Assembly (NCBI GenBank): GCA_029213265.1
Contig: JARGNG010000009.1
Coordinates: 13,804-77,803, forward strand
DNA from: Verrucomicrobiales bacterium
Lineage (GTDB): Bacteria > Verrucomicrobiota > Verrucomicrobiia > Verrucomicrobiales > DEV007
Length of the DNA: 64,000 nt
Direction of reading: 5' to 3'
Shown: positions 1-10,536 of the stretch, in pieces
Layout of the letters: each line of letters begins with the position of its first letter
Position numbering within the stretch: position 1 is the stretch's first letter
Notes under the pieces: generated by a model
The model's database searches: none
Told to the model about the DNA's origin: nothing
The model's input: only the letters and a program-made list of their open reading frames with translations
Made by a program: the position numbers and the translations under genes

Positions 1-129
1 AACGCGACGGGGCGCCTGGAGAGAGTGATTCCGGAACAGATGGACCGGGGGAGCCCGGAAGGAGAAATCACGAGCCAGCCGCATTGGAAAGCGCGGGAGA
101 ATCGTTTCTGGATGCCGGACTTGGAATGA
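1..129 (+). CDS. 3' end of an unknown protein (partial)
   Basis: Frame 1 is open from the first base to a TGA at 127-129, giving 42 C-terminal residues ending in RFWMPDLE. The piece is rich in charged residues and has no motif I recognise. An open stretch of this length is not rare by chance in this base composition, so the call rests mainly on the fact that the neighbouring gene lies on the same strand about 175 bases further on. The gap 130-304 holds no convincing gene. No function can be proposed. Confidence 0.35.
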   Translation, partial: NATGRLERVIPEQMDRGSPEGEITSQPHWKARENRFWMPDLE

Positions 130-304
130 GGGCGTTTGCCCCCACCGTGCTTGCAGCGCTTCGGCGTCGGCATAAAACTACGTAGCCAGCCTGATCGTCA
201 GCAGGCCCAACTCAATCAAGTCAAGGTGAGGGAAGGAAATAGCGGAGTTTCGATATTTACCGTTCGCTGAAAACCCCATAGGGTCCTGCAAGTCCCCGAT
301 ATTC

Positions 305-3300
305 ATGCCAAACCTACTGATTGTGACTCGTGCTCTCCTGATCGGAGCGGTCCTCAGTATGGTTGGACTGCCGTTCGCTGCCACAGCGGATCCCCGGATC
401 AACGAATTCATGGCCTCTAACAAGTCGACCCTGGTCGATGAGGATGGTGATCGATCGGATTGGATCGAGATTTACAACCCGGGAACGACGGCCATCAATC
501 TACGTGGGTGGCATTTGACGGACCAGTCCATGAACCTGGTTCAATGGCAGTTTCCGGATGTCACCCTCCAGCCTGATCGTTATCTTCTCGTGTTTGCTTC
601 CGGGAAAAACCGGAATGTCCCCGGTCAGCCGTTGCACACCAATTTCAGTCTCAATGAGGAGGGGGAATATCTTGCTCTTGTCCGGCCGGATGGATCGAGT
701 GTGGTGCAATCATTCGATCCATTTCCAACCCAGCGGGACGACATCTCCTATGGCGTTAAAGTCAACACAACCGACGTTGTCCTGCTCGCCGAAGGAGCAC
801 CGGCTACCGCATTGATTCCTGTGAATGGAACGCTCGGAACCTTGTGGACGGCTACTTCCTTCAATGATTCGCAATGGCTCAGTGGCACGACCGGCATCGG
901 ATATGACTACGGAGCACAGATCGGACTGGATGTCTGCGCGATGCGTGACTCGAACAGCACGGTCTACGCACGGGTCCCCTTCACGGTTGTAAACCCGGCG
1001 GAATACGAGTTCTACACCCTCCGATTGAAGTATGAAGACGGGGTGATTGCCTATCTCAACGGCACGCAAATCTTTGCGGACAACCTACCCAATCCGGTGG
1101 ACTGGCAATCAGCCGCGCCGAACAACCGGCCCGATTCGATTGCGCAACAGTTTTACGAGATCGATATCACGCCTGTTCGAAATCTGCTGAATCCAGGAAC
1201 CAATGTTCTCGCGTTTCATGGACTCAACAACGGGGTGGGAAGTTCTGATCTCCTGATCTCTCCCGAAGTCGTCGGAAGAACCTACCCGGCAGGCAGTCCC
1301 GATTCTGAATATTTCGTCCTCTCATCTCCCCGCGAAGCGAACGGGGAAGGCTTTGTGGAAATCGCCGGTGATGTTCTCATTTCGAGCACGGGGCGAACTT
1401 TTACAGGGAGCATACAGGTCGAACTGACGGAAACCACTCCGGTTGTCGGGACGGAAATTCGCTACACCTTAAATGGCGACGAACCGCATTCCGGTTCCCC
1501 CCTTTACACCGGCACCATCACACTGAGCAATTCAACCTACCTTCGCGCGAGAGTCTTTGAGCCGGCAAAAGGTCCGGGGCTCATCGCGGGGGAAGCCTTT
1601 GTGAAACTGGAATCGGACATCGTCGATTTCAGTTCCAACCTGCCAATCATCGTGATCGACAATTTTGGCCGGGGCGGATTTCAGGGAGATCCTCAGAAAG
1701 AGTCTGTGATTTCCTTCTTTGAACCGGTCGATGGGCGAACGTCGCCCACAAATGATCCCACGATTACAACCCGATCGGGCATCAAGCGTCGTGGATCGAG
1801 CACCGGAGGTCAGCCCAAACCCAATCTGGCAGTCGAAGCCTGGGATGAATACAACCGCGATGTCGACATCAGCCCGTTCGGGATGCCATCGGAAGCCGAC
1901 TGGGTGCTCTACGCTCCGCTCAATATTGATCCCAGTCTCATGAACAATCCCTTGATGTACGAGCTCGGCAATCATCTGGGGCGTTACGCGGTGCGAACTC
2001 GCTTTGTGGAGGTGTTCATCAACACAGACGGAGGCAATCTCGAATTAGGGGACTACCATGGAATCTATGTGTTCATGGAAAAAATTGATCGCGAAGGCGA
2101 TCGCGTTGATATCGACCGCCTGCTACCGGAGCAAACGTTGGAACCCGATGTTTCGGGTGGTTACATCTTGAAAATCGATCGCGCCGATCCGGGGGATTCG
2201 GGCTTCAATGCCGCGAACCAATCCGTAAAATATGTGTATCCGGGCGAGGAGGACATCCTCCAACCGGAGCGGGATGCCCAGGAACAGTTTATTCGCGGGT
2301 ATGTCAGTGATTTCGGCAGTGCTCTTTACGGATCGGAATTCACGGATCCAGTCAATGGCTACGCACCCTGGTTTGATGTCGAAGCGGCGATCGATCACCA
2401 CCTTCTCAACGTGCTTTCGTTCAACGTCGACGGCCTGCGTCTCAGTACGTTTATGCACAAACCCCGAAACGGGAAAATCACTTTTGGACCCATCTGGGAT
2501 TTTGATCGCGCGCTGAGTTCGAATGATGGCCGCGACGACAATCCGTGGGTTTGGCGGAATGGAGGAGGAACCGACTTTTTCAATTACGGCTGGTGGAATC
2601 GCTTGTTCAGCGACATCGATTTTTTTCAGAAATACATCGATCGCTGGCAGGAACTGCGTCGCTCTACCTTTAGCACAAACCATATCTTCTCCATCATTGA
2701 TGGCTACGTCGCGGAAGTGAATGAAGCCCAACCCCGTGAGCAGGCCCGCTGGGGCATCACTCCACGTGGAGGCAGTTATGCAGGGGAAATAGCCCTCAAA
2801 AAGCAATGGCTCACGAACCGCATCGCCTTCATGGAAAGCCAGTTCGTCCCGCCGCCAAAGATGAGCTCAAGCGGGGGGCAGGTGAGTCCGGGTTTTGAGT
2901 TGCAACTCACCGGCGGAAGCTCCGGCAGCATCTACTACACTCTCGATGGAAGCGATCCGCGGCTTCCGGGCGGAACGGTTTCACCCACCGCATCGCTCTA
3001 CACGGGCAGCATTACCATCCAAACCACCTCGGAAGTTCGAGCCCGAATCTTTGATGCATCGCATACGAGTTGGAACGGCGCGAACAATCCTCCCTTAACG
3101 AGCCAATGGTCGGGAATCATGGGGGCACGCCTGACCGTACTTCCACCGGCTGATTCGAACTCCTTGGCCGTGACCGAGATCAACTACCACCCGGCCCCGC
3201 CCAGTGCCCAGGAACTTCTTTCCAATCCCTCACTCGATGAAGATGATTTTGAGTTTCTCGAACTGAGGAACATTTCCGATGAGACCATCGATCTGGTGGG

Positions 3301-5068
3301 TGCAAAGTTTACCGATGGCATCACCTTTGAGTTCACCACCAGTTCAACCACGACTCTGGTGCCCGGCGGTCGACTCCTGTTGGTAAAAGACCTCGCTGCT
3401 TTTCAATTGCGGTATGGGAGCTCCATCCCGATCGACGGCCAATATTCGGGGAGCTTGAAAAACAGCGGCGAACTCATTCGAATGGAAGATCGCTTCGGGA
3501 TCGAACTGTTATTTTTTGAGTTTGAAGACGGGTGGTATCGATTGAGCGATGGTCTCGGATTCAGTTTGCAGGTTCGCTTCGAAGATGGGCTCGGGAATCC
3601 ACTGGGCGATTCATTTAGTTGGCGCGCCAGCGCAGTCCCGCACGGATCTCCCGGCGCAGTCGACGGATTGCCGATTTTCGATGGCCCCATCGTAGTCAAC
3701 GAGGTTCTGGCCCATACCGACCTGCCCCAGGTGGACTCGGTGGAACTCAAAAACCTGTCGGACAGTCCCGTCGACATCAGTCATTGGTGGTTGACCGATG
3801 ATCTGGGGCAGTATCGGAAATATCAGTTTCCAGCAGGCACTGTCCTGGGTGCTTCGGGATTTCTGCTTGTCGACGAGTCGGATTTCAATGCCAACCCGCA
3901 AAGCGAAACCAGTTTTCTTCTGAGCTCGCTCGGGGACGAAGTCTGGATTGTCTCCGCCGACTCGAATGGTGATCTGACAGGCTATCTCCACGGACTTGAT
4001 TTCGGCGCCAACAAGAATGGCGTCTCGCTCGGCCGGTTTGTGAACTCAGCCGGAAAAGAACGTCTCGTTCGTCAGTCCGCAAGAACCTTATCAGGCCCCA
4101 ACTCTTCCGTCGCCACGGGACCGGTGATTATCAGCGAACTCATGTACTATCCGCCGGACCTTGGCGGAAACAGCAATGAACGGGATGAGTTTGTCGAAGT
4201 GCGCAATCTGAGCGGCTTGCCTGTTCAACTCTACGATCCGGATCACGACACGAACGTCTGGAAGATTTCAAATGGGGTGGAGTTTACATTTCCGCGGTTC
4301 ACGACGATTCCGGCCAATGGGCATATTCTCCTCGTCAGTTTTGATCCTGTTTCCGATGCGGTCTCATTGGCCGCATTCCGAAGTGCCTACGGATTGACCG
4401 GTTCGGAAATCATCCTCGGACCTTTTGAAGGAAAGCTAAAGGATGCCGGGGAACGAGTTACCCTGCGTCGCCCCGACACTCCCCAACAGGCACCGGCCGA
4501 GAATCCGGGCTTTGTCCCGATGATCGAGGCCGATTCGCTCCGATACAGTGACGGTTCCTTCTGGTCAACCGGAGCGAATGGTTCGGGAATGTCTCTACAG
4601 CGACTTTCCGGAACGGACTACGCGGACGAACCGCTGAACTGGATCGCGACGGCACCAACCCCGGCATCATTCAATGGGTATAACTCGATCGATCGCGACT
4701 TTGACGGACTACCGACTCTGTGGGAGATGCGGTGGGGGTTGAATCCCAATGTAAATACAGGCGACGACGGTGCGCAGGGGGATCCGGATCACGACGGGAA
4801 AACGAACCTCGAGGAATGGCGAGCCAATACCAATCCGAACGACAACAGCGATTCGCTCCGTTTGACCTTGCTCATGGCAGAAGACGGTTCTTATCAGGTG
4901 AAATTTCAAACCTCCTCCGGCAGGCGGAACCTTCTCCAGTCCACCGCGGACTTGGTGAACTGGAAAACCATCGAGCAAGTTCCCGCCGGCGAAAGGCGAA
5001 TTAAGGTGGAGGTGTTTGGTCAGACATTCACGCCCTCCTTTTTTCGAGTGATCAGCCAACAAGACTAG
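305..5068 (+). CDS. Secreted lamin-tail-domain / CotH kinase multidomain protein
   Basis: A 1587-residue exported protein. Residues 1-28 form a signal peptide ending in ATA-D. A first lamin-tail beta-sandwich (about 30-150, INEFMASN start) is followed by a beta-rich, carbohydrate-binding-like stretch (160-330), a chitobiase C-terminal-like repeat (370-425), a CotH-type kinase fold (about 445-835, with the metal-binding GPIWDFDRA near 728-736), a second chitobiase-like repeat (860-920) and three more lamin-tail domains (about 955-1095, 1125-1245, 1275-1400). A Ca-binding thrombospondin-3-like stretch rich in D/N/G lies near 1470-1520. CotH proteins are secreted atypical kinases; the target here is unknown. 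The architecture is typical of large Verrucomicrobiota/Planctomycetota surface proteins. ATG at 305 is chosen because the signal peptide starts there. Surface display or secretion is inferred. Confidence 0.9.
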   Translation: MPNLLIVTRALLIGAVLSMVGLPFAATADPRINEFMASNKSTLVDEDGDRSDWIEIYNPGTTAINLRGWHLTDQSMNLVQWQFPDVTLQPDRYLLVFASGKNRNVPGQPLHTNFSLNEEGEYLALVRPDGSSVVQSFDPFPTQRDDISYGVKVNTTDVVLLAEGAPATALIPVNGTLGTLWTATSFNDSQWLSGTTGIGYDYGAQIGLDVCAMRDSNSTVYARVPFTVVNPAEYEFYTLRLKYEDGVIAYLNGTQIFADNLPNPVDWQSAAPNNRPDSIAQQFYEIDITPVRNLLNPGTNVLAFHGLNNGVGSSDLLISPEVVGRTYPAGSPDSEYFVLSSPREANGEGFVEIAGDVLISSTGRTFTGSIQVELTETTPVVGTEIRYTLNGDEPHSGSPLYTGTITLSNSTYLRARVFEPAKGPGLIAGEAFVKLESDIVDFSSNLPIIVIDNFGRGGFQGDPQKESVISFFEPVDGRTSPTNDPTITTRSGIKRRGSSTGGQPKPNLAVEAWDEYNRDVDISPFGMPSEADWVLYAPLNIDPSLMNNPLMYELGNHLGRYAVRTRFVEVFINTDGGNLELGDYHGIYVFMEKIDREGDRVDIDRLLPEQTLEPDVSGGYILKIDRADPGDSGFNAANQSVKYVYPGEEDILQPERDAQEQFIRGYVSDFGSALYGSEFTDPVNGYAPWFDVEAAIDHHLLNVLSFNVDGLRLSTFMHKPRNGKITFGPIWDFDRALSSNDGRDDNPWVWRNGGGTDFFNYGWWNRLFSDIDFFQKYIDRWQELRRSTFSTNHIFSIIDGYVAEVNEAQPREQARWGITPRGGSYAGEIALKKQWLTNRIAFMESQFVPPPKMSSSGGQVSPGFELQLTGGSSGSIYYTLDGSDPRLPGGTVSPTASLYTGSITIQTTSEVRARIFDASHTSWNGANNPPLTSQWSGIMGARLTVLPPADSNSLAVTEINYHPAPPSAQELLSNPSLDEDDFEFLELRNISDETIDLVGAKFTDGITFEFTTSSTTTLVPGGRLLLVKDLAAFQLRYGSSIPIDGQYSGSLKNSGELIRMEDRFGIELLFFEFEDGWYRLSDGLGFSLQVRFEDGLGNPLGDSFSWRASAVPHGSPGAVDGLPIFDGPIVVNEVLAHTDLPQVDSVELKNLSDSPVDISHWWLTDDLGQYRKYQFPAGTVLGASGFLLVDESDFNANPQSETSFLLSSLGDEVWIVSADSNGDLTGYLHGLDFGANKNGVSLGRFVNSAGKERLVRQSARTLSGPNSSVATGPVIISELMYYPPDLGGNSNERDEFVEVRNLSGLPVQLYDPDHDTNVWKISNGVEFTFPRFTTIPANGHILLVSFDPVSDAVSLAAFRSAYGLTGSEIILGPFEGKLKDAGERVTLRRPDTPQQAPAENPGFVPMIEADSLRYSDGSFWSTGANGSGMSLQRLSGTDYADEPLNWIATAPTPASFNGYNSIDRDFDGLPTLWEMRWGLNPNVNTGDDGAQGDPDHDGKTNLEEWRANTNPNDNSDSLRLTLLMAEDGSYQVKFQTSSGRRNLLQSTADLVNWKTIEQVPAGERRIKVEVFGQTFTPSFFRVISQQD

Positions 5069-5486
5069 GTCGAGCAAATAGAATCGTCCCGGTTGGAGTT
5101 TTCCCCAAGAAGTTTCCGGTGAGTTCGGGGGCTCCGCTCCGGGATGAATCGTTCAGGTCGGCTGAAGTCGCCGTGATCCCCCGGCACCTCCACTTATTTG
5201 CCTTTCAGGCGAGAGGATCCGTGAGAACGAAACGCGAATCTCCCTCGCGAACGGAATCGGATTCACGGTCCACTTCGACATCTTTGCTCAGCCACCTCAC
5301 CGGCTTCGGAACGATCTCGAAAGCACACCCTGACAAGGGAGCATATGCGCCAAATCCATTCTTGAAGAATCCCGGTGACTCCTCTGAACTGGTAGGCATG
5401 GTTCAAGTTTGTGCCAGGGTGATGGGATCTTCCGGGAACCGGAAGAGAGAGACCACTCTTGTTGTTCGACTTGTGCCTGATTTGTC
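5069..5486. other. Intergenic stretch, no gene recognised
   Basis: These 418 bases separate the lamin-tail/CotH gene from the LamG-cytochrome gene. Both strands have short open frames (up to about 123 codons on the plus strand, running into the next gene), but none has family resemblance. No convincing terminator or tandem repeat was found. The upstream region of the next gene must contain its promoter, but no good -35/-10 pair stands out. Confidence 0.4.
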
Positions 5487-8400
5487 ATGAACACTCGCTT
5501 TGTATTCTTCCTCGCAGGGATGGCTCTGTTGCCGGCTCCCGGCTTACAGGGCGCTGATTCGACTCTCGCGGCGAAATGGGATTTTGATACCGAGGAACCT
5601 TTGCCGATGGTAATTCGTGGCGATGTGGTTCGCGATCAGCCCGGGCCGCGCCCGCCGGAATTCCCCGATCTCGATCCTGAAAACACGGCGGTTCGGCTGA
5701 ACGGGAACGGCTCCCGCATTGAGATCAGCGATCCGGGAGCCCGGAGCGAATTCGATTTCACCAATGGGGATGGCATCACGATGGAGGCCTGGGTCAGGGT
5801 GGATGAGTTGCGACCGGGACAGCCTGCCTACATTGTCGGAAAGGGGCGCACCCATTCACCGAAATTCAGTCGGGACAACCAGAACTGGTCGCTTCGCGTT
5901 GTCGGCGGTCCCAATGGGTTGGCGCGGTTGGGCTTTCTTTTTACGAGCGTGTCGAGCGGGGGAGAAACGCACTGGCACCGTTGGAATACAGAGTCGGCCT
6001 TCCAGATTTCCACCGGCTGGCATCACATCGCGTTGGCGTATGAGTTCGGAAAGCCGGAGAGCATCCGGGGCTGGATCGACGGGTTGCCGAGCGATGGGAA
6101 ATGGGATGTCGATGGACCGACTACCGATCCGCCCGTGGTCGACGACGATGATGTCTGGATTGGCTCCGCTCTCAACGGGAGCGCCGGCAACAGCCTCGTG
6201 GGAATGGTCGACATGGTCGCGATTCATCGGGAGCTTTTCTCGGACGAGAAGGTGGCGAATCGTTTTCGGCGCAAGGACGGGCCGCAGGTCGTGGGGCCGG
6301 GAAAACCGGAGATGCCGGAGCTTGGGACGATCAAGAGTGAGGAGGTGCTCGTTCAGTTCAGTGAGAGCCTGCCCGCCTTCAACCGATGGGCCAATCCGGT
6401 CGAAATGCCGGAGGAAACGGATCGCTGGATGAGTGATGCCTTTCTTTTACCCCGCCTCCCGAAACGATACGACGACTGGGGGATTCGGTCCGCGTGGAAG
6501 CCTCCGCTCCTCGTGCGCCTGGGAGCCGATGTGGATTTGCCTGCAGGAAAACAATGCTTCCTGATTCGCACCCGGGCGCTGGCACGTCTGTGGATCGACG
6601 GGCAACTGGTCGCGGAAACCGAGCCTGCTGACGCAAGCAGTCCGAATGGTCACGATTTGGTAACGCCACTTGCGGAGCCTCCTCATCCCGGCCTGCGGGT
6701 AAAGGGATACCACCAGCAGGAAGTATTCGGGACCGTGGACATTCCGGAGAAGGGAGGACTTTCCCGCGTGGTGCTGGAATTGATCGCGGGTGGAAAGAAT
6801 CAACGTACCGACACCGGCGAAGTCTGTGTTGCCATCGAAACGGAGGACGGCACTTCGTATTCGATCCTGCGAGCGGGTGAAAACCCAGCGCTGCCTCTGA
6901 CCGATGCAGCGGTTGAACCGGTTCTCTCCCAAATGGAAAGGACTCTCGCCCATCTCGATGACAGCCAACGCCGCGCTGCGGCAAGGTCGCGCGACGAATT
7001 CTGGAAGAAAAGACATGAGATCGCGAGGGAATGGGTCAGGCAGAATCCTTCGAGTCCTTCGCCGGGCAACGGGCATCCTGTCGATGCGTTTCTGGATGCA
7101 AAAATTGAAAAGGCCCATGCACGCAGCTCCTCTAATCCGAAGGAAAGCGAAGCGTTCGAGAAAGACGTCCTCTCTGTCCTGAGGGAGGAATGTTTTCGCT
7201 GCCACGGAGAGAAAGAGAAAGGGGGGCTTAAACTCGATTCCCGGGAAGCGGCGCTTCGGGGAGGGGAGTCTGAGATTCCCTCCCTCGTTCCGGGCGACCC
7301 GGATGCCAGCGAACTTGTCCTTCGCATTCGAAGCCACGACGAGGATTTGATCATGCCGCCGACTGGCGATCCGCTTACGGACGATCAGGTCGCCAGTCTG
7401 GAGGCGTGGATTCGAGACGGAGCCGATTGGCCGACAGCTCCGGTGGACGTCTCAAAACTCACCAAATCTCCACTGACAGGCGATGAAGTCTTTCTTCGTC
7501 GCATCTACCTCGATCTGATTGGCCTGCCGCCCACCGCCGGGGAGGCGATGGCCTTTCTCCGCGATCAAAATCCTGACAAGCGAACCAGGCTGATCGATCG
7601 ATTGCTGGAGGACGAACGCCGGGCCGATCACCAGATTAGCCTGTGGCTCGACCTTCTCGCCGAGAATCCCACGCTGATTAATCAGTCACTGAACAGCACG
7701 GGGCCGTTTCGCTGGTTTCTCCACGATGCGTTTCGCGACGGGAAACCTCTGGATCGCATGGTTACCGAATTGCTCATGATGCGTGGTGATGCTGCGTTTG
7801 GAGGAAGTGCCGGATTTGCGCAGGCGGGGGAAAACGATGCGCCTTTCGCTGCCAAAGGACATATCGCCGCCTCTGCTCTTCTGGGAATCGAACTGCAATG
7901 TGCGCGCTGCCACGATTCCCCGTATCACAGCACGACCCAGCGCGACCTTTATTCCCTTTCGGCGATGCTTTCCCGGAAGACGGTCACCGTTCCCGAGACG
8001 AGCCGGGTGCCTCTTGGATTTTTCGAGAAGACGAAGAGGGAATCGTTGATTCAAGTTACACTCAAGCCCGATGAGCCCGTTACCCCTGTCTGGCCCTTCT
8101 CCTCGACGACCGGCGTTGCCGACGGGCCGAATATTGATCGCCTAGTCGAAGATCCCGGGGACACGAGAGAACGCTTCGCTGCGCTCGTTACTTCACCGGA
8201 GAATCAGCGCTTCGCTCAGGTCATTGTGAACCGGATCTGGAAACAGCTCATGGGAGCAGGGTTCGTTGAGCCGGCGCATGATTGGGAAGGTCGCGATGTC
8301 AGTCACCCCGAACTCCTCGAGTGGTTGGCGGGAGAGCTGATTTCCCACGACTATGACGGGAAGCACATCGTTCGTCTTATTACCACCTCCGCCGTCTACC

Positions 8401-9194
8401 AGCGCGAGGTTGGCGGCGGGAACCCTGCCGCCTTCGCAGCCGAAGAACGATTCTTTCACGCTCCCGGCCGCCGCCGCCTCACGGCTGAGCAGGTGGTGGA
8501 TTCGCTTCACGCTTCGACCGGCAAAGCGATCGAGTCGGAAGAGCTCACCTTTGTTCACGACGGTCGTCACCCGCTGGGACGGCGTCAATCCCTCGGCGTT
8601 CCTCAGCGAGCCTGGATGTTTGCCAGTCTCAACAATGAACGCGATCGTCCGAGCCTCGCTCTCCCGTATGCCCAGACGGTCGTCGATGTGCTCGAAGCAT
8701 TCGGGTGGAACGGTTCCCGGCAGATGCCGGTTCTGGAGCGTGCGAGTGATCCGAACATTCTACAACCCGGCATCCTCGCCAACGGTCTGCTCGTGCAAAA
8801 CCTTTCCCGTGCTACAGAGGGAAGTGAACTCGCCGACCTGGCCGTGGAAGCGGAGTCAGGCGAGAGCCTTCTCGAGAATTTGTTCCTGCGCTTTTTCAGC
8901 CGCTTCCCGGTCGATGCGGAACGCGAGGTCTTTCTCCCTGCTTTGAACGCCGGTTTCGACGACCGTCTCGTTCCGCCAGATCAACAGCTTGTCTTTCCGA
9001 AGCCCGATCATCTTCCTCTCGTGACCTGGCTGAATCACGTCAGCGAGGAAGCCAATGTCATCCAGCTCAAGGTCGAAAAACAGGTCCAGCGTGGGCCGAA
9101 TCCCGACCCGCGGTTGCGGACAGAATGGCGCGAAATCTACGAAGATATTGTCTGGAGCCTCATCAACGACCGTGAGTTTGTCTGGATACCCTGA
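5487..9194 (+). CDS. LamG - PSCyt1 - DUF1549 - DUF1553 exported cytochrome-type protein
   Basis: A 1235-residue protein with a signal peptide (1-22). Residues 28-260 are a LamG/concanavalin-like sandwich (WDFDTEE start, GWHHIALAYE core). Residues 560-655 are a PSCyt1 haem domain (CFRCHGEKEKGGLKLD, then the IMPP motif that normally carries the axial Met). DUF1549 follows (about 670-860) with a second CxxCH site (CARCHDSPYH), then DUF1553 (about 900-1230, LNNERDRPS). It is 20 bp upstream of a DUF1501 gene, the standard pairing of these families in PVC bacteria, where they occur next to sulfatases and glycan-degradation genes. The biochemical role of the family is not established; an exported c-type haem protein on a glycan is my inference. 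Start is ATG just before the signal peptide. Confidence 0.9.
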   Translation: MNTRFVFFLAGMALLPAPGLQGADSTLAAKWDFDTEEPLPMVIRGDVVRDQPGPRPPEFPDLDPENTAVRLNGNGSRIEISDPGARSEFDFTNGDGITMEAWVRVDELRPGQPAYIVGKGRTHSPKFSRDNQNWSLRVVGGPNGLARLGFLFTSVSSGGETHWHRWNTESAFQISTGWHHIALAYEFGKPESIRGWIDGLPSDGKWDVDGPTTDPPVVDDDDVWIGSALNGSAGNSLVGMVDMVAIHRELFSDEKVANRFRRKDGPQVVGPGKPEMPELGTIKSEEVLVQFSESLPAFNRWANPVEMPEETDRWMSDAFLLPRLPKRYDDWGIRSAWKPPLLVRLGADVDLPAGKQCFLIRTRALARLWIDGQLVAETEPADASSPNGHDLVTPLAEPPHPGLRVKGYHQQEVFGTVDIPEKGGLSRVVLELIAGGKNQRTDTGEVCVAIETEDGTSYSILRAGENPALPLTDAAVEPVLSQMERTLAHLDDSQRRAAARSRDEFWKKRHEIAREWVRQNPSSPSPGNGHPVDAFLDAKIEKAHARSSSNPKESEAFEKDVLSVLREECFRCHGEKEKGGLKLDSREAALRGGESEIPSLVPGDPDASELVLRIRSHDEDLIMPPTGDPLTDDQVASLEAWIRDGADWPTAPVDVSKLTKSPLTGDEVFLRRIYLDLIGLPPTAGEAMAFLRDQNPDKRTRLIDRLLEDERRADHQISLWLDLLAENPTLINQSLNSTGPFRWFLHDAFRDGKPLDRMVTELLMMRGDAAFGGSAGFAQAGENDAPFAAKGHIAASALLGIELQCARCHDSPYHSTTQRDLYSLSAMLSRKTVTVPETSRVPLGFFEKTKRESLIQVTLKPDEPVTPVWPFSSTTGVADGPNIDRLVEDPGDTRERFAALVTSPENQRFAQVIVNRIWKQLMGAGFVEPAHDWEGRDVSHPELLEWLAGELISHDYDGKHIVRLITTSAVYQREVGGGNPAAFAAEERFFHAPGRRRLTAEQVVDSLHASTGKAIESEELTFVHDGRHPLGRRQSLGVPQRAWMFASLNNERDRPSLALPYAQTVVDVLEAFGWNGSRQMPVLERASDPNILQPGILANGLLVQNLSRATEGSELADLAVEAESGESLLENLFLRFFSRFPVDAEREVFLPALNAGFDDRLVPPDQQLVFPKPDHLPLVTWLNHVSEEANVIQLKVEKQVQRGPNPDPRLRTEWREIYEDIVWSLINDREFVWIP

Positions 9195-9214
9195 CGCAAT
9201 CCTATTTCCATTGA

Positions 9215-10510
9215 ATGAATCCTGTTTCTACCATGAACCGAAGACGTTTTCTGGGTGCTGGCGCCTCCCTTGCGAGTGGCCTTGCTCTGCCTCGCTCGCT
9301 GAGGGCCGAAGCGGCGGAAGAACTCATTCAAGGGAAAGCCGAGCACGTGATCTCGATCTGGCTGGGCGGAGGAATGGCGCAAACCGATACCTTCGACCCG
9401 AAGCGCCTCGGTGATGCGAAGGCGGGGAAGCCGGGATCCTACTATCCGTCGATCGAGACAGCGGTGCCCGGAGTCCGCCTGTGTGAACATCTTTCCAAAA
9501 TGGCTCGTCTTATGGATCGGGTGACGGCGGTGAGAACGGTGCATCACGATGTCATCGACGAACACGCTGCCGCGACGAACCGGATGCACACGGGCCGGCC
9601 GATCAGCGGGACCATCAGTTATCCATCGATCGGTTCCATCATCGCGCACCAGCGCGGTGCTGCCGGCGAAGGGGCTCCGCCCTACGTTGTCATCGGGTAC
9701 CCGAACGTCACCCGGGGGCCGGGATTCCTCGGAGCGCAGGCCGGGTATCTCTATCTTACCGACACCAGCCGCGGACCTGCCGGGTTGTCGAGGCCGAAGA
9801 GCATCACGCCGGAGCGCCAGGCCCGCCGGGAACAATTTCTCGCCGCTCTCCAGTCAGGCGATCCACCGACAAGCGATCGTCAATTGATGAGCTACGACGC
9901 GGCCATCGAGCAGAGCCTCAAGCTGAGCGGGCCTGAATTCAATCGTGTCTTTCACCTCGATCAGGAACCGGCCGATTTGCGGAGTCAGTATGGAGGTGAG
10001 TTCGGCCAGCGATGCCTCCTCAGTCGCCGTCTCATCGAGCGCGGGGTTCGTTTTGTCGAGGTCTCTCACAATCTCAATTTCCTCAATGGAACCGGATGGG
10101 ACACCCACAACGAGGGGATCTTGAAGCAACATGAGTTGATCCGGGAACTCGATACTGCGGTGGCGGCGCTCATCACCGATCTGGAATCGAAGCGCCTCCT
10201 CGATAAAACCCTGATCGTCATCACCACCGAATTCGGGCGCCCACCGGAATTCGATGGCGGCGGTGGGCGCGGCCACCAGGGCAGCGCTTTCTCCTGTGTC
10301 CTCGCAGGTGGTGGATTGCAGCACACAGGCGCCTACGGTGTGACGGACGACTTGACCAAAAAGATCGTCGAGAACCCGGTCAGCGTTCCCGATTTTTTCG
10401 CCACGATCTGTGCCGCCGTCGGTGTCGACTACCGGGAGAATCTCTACGACGGTGACCGTCCCGTGCCGATTACAGATCGAGGGAAGCCGATCGGGGCGTT
10501 GTTCGGGTAG
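9215..10510 (+). CDS. DUF1501 family protein, Tat-exported
   Basis: A 431-residue member of DUF1501, a family with the alkaline-phosphatase/sulfatase fold. The N-terminus carries a twin-arginine signal ([11 protein letters not shown]) with an A-x-A-like cleavage region near LRAEA. Family landmarks are visible: [15 protein letters not shown] (near 49-63), [22 protein letters not shown] and GRGHQG, which match metal-ligand regions of the superfamily. The gene starts 20 bp after the DUF1549/DUF1553 gene and is almost certainly co-transcribed with it. Two ATG codons (9215 and 9233) are possible; the second sits directly before the NRRRF motif. Substrate unknown. Confidence 0.9.
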   Translation: MNPVSTMNRRRFLGAGASLASGLALPRSLRAEAAEELIQGKAEHVISIWLGGGMAQTDTFDPKRLGDAKAGKPGSYYPSIETAVPGVRLCEHLSKMARLMDRVTAVRTVHHDVIDEHAAATNRMHTGRPISGTISYPSIGSIIAHQRGAAGEGAPPYVVIGYPNVTRGPGFLGAQAGYLYLTDTSRGPAGLSRPKSITPERQARREQFLAALQSGDPPTSDRQLMSYDAAIEQSLKLSGPEFNRVFHLDQEPADLRSQYGGEFGQRCLLSRRLIERGVRFVEVSHNLNFLNGTGWDTHNEGILKQHELIRELDTAVAALITDLESKRLLDKTLIVITTEFGRPPEFDGGGGRGHQGSAFSCVLAGGGLQHTGAYGVTDDLTKKIVENPVSVPDFFATICAAVGVDYRENLYDGDRPVPITDRGKPIGALFG

Positions 10511-10536
10511 AGAAGGGGACACGTCGACAATACTAT

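Noticed and set aside
5205-5399. Minus-strand 64-codon frame that looked protein-like (FEIVPKPVRWLSKDVEVD)
   Set aside because: No family match could be named, no partner frame continues it, and the region lacks other signs of a decayed gene.
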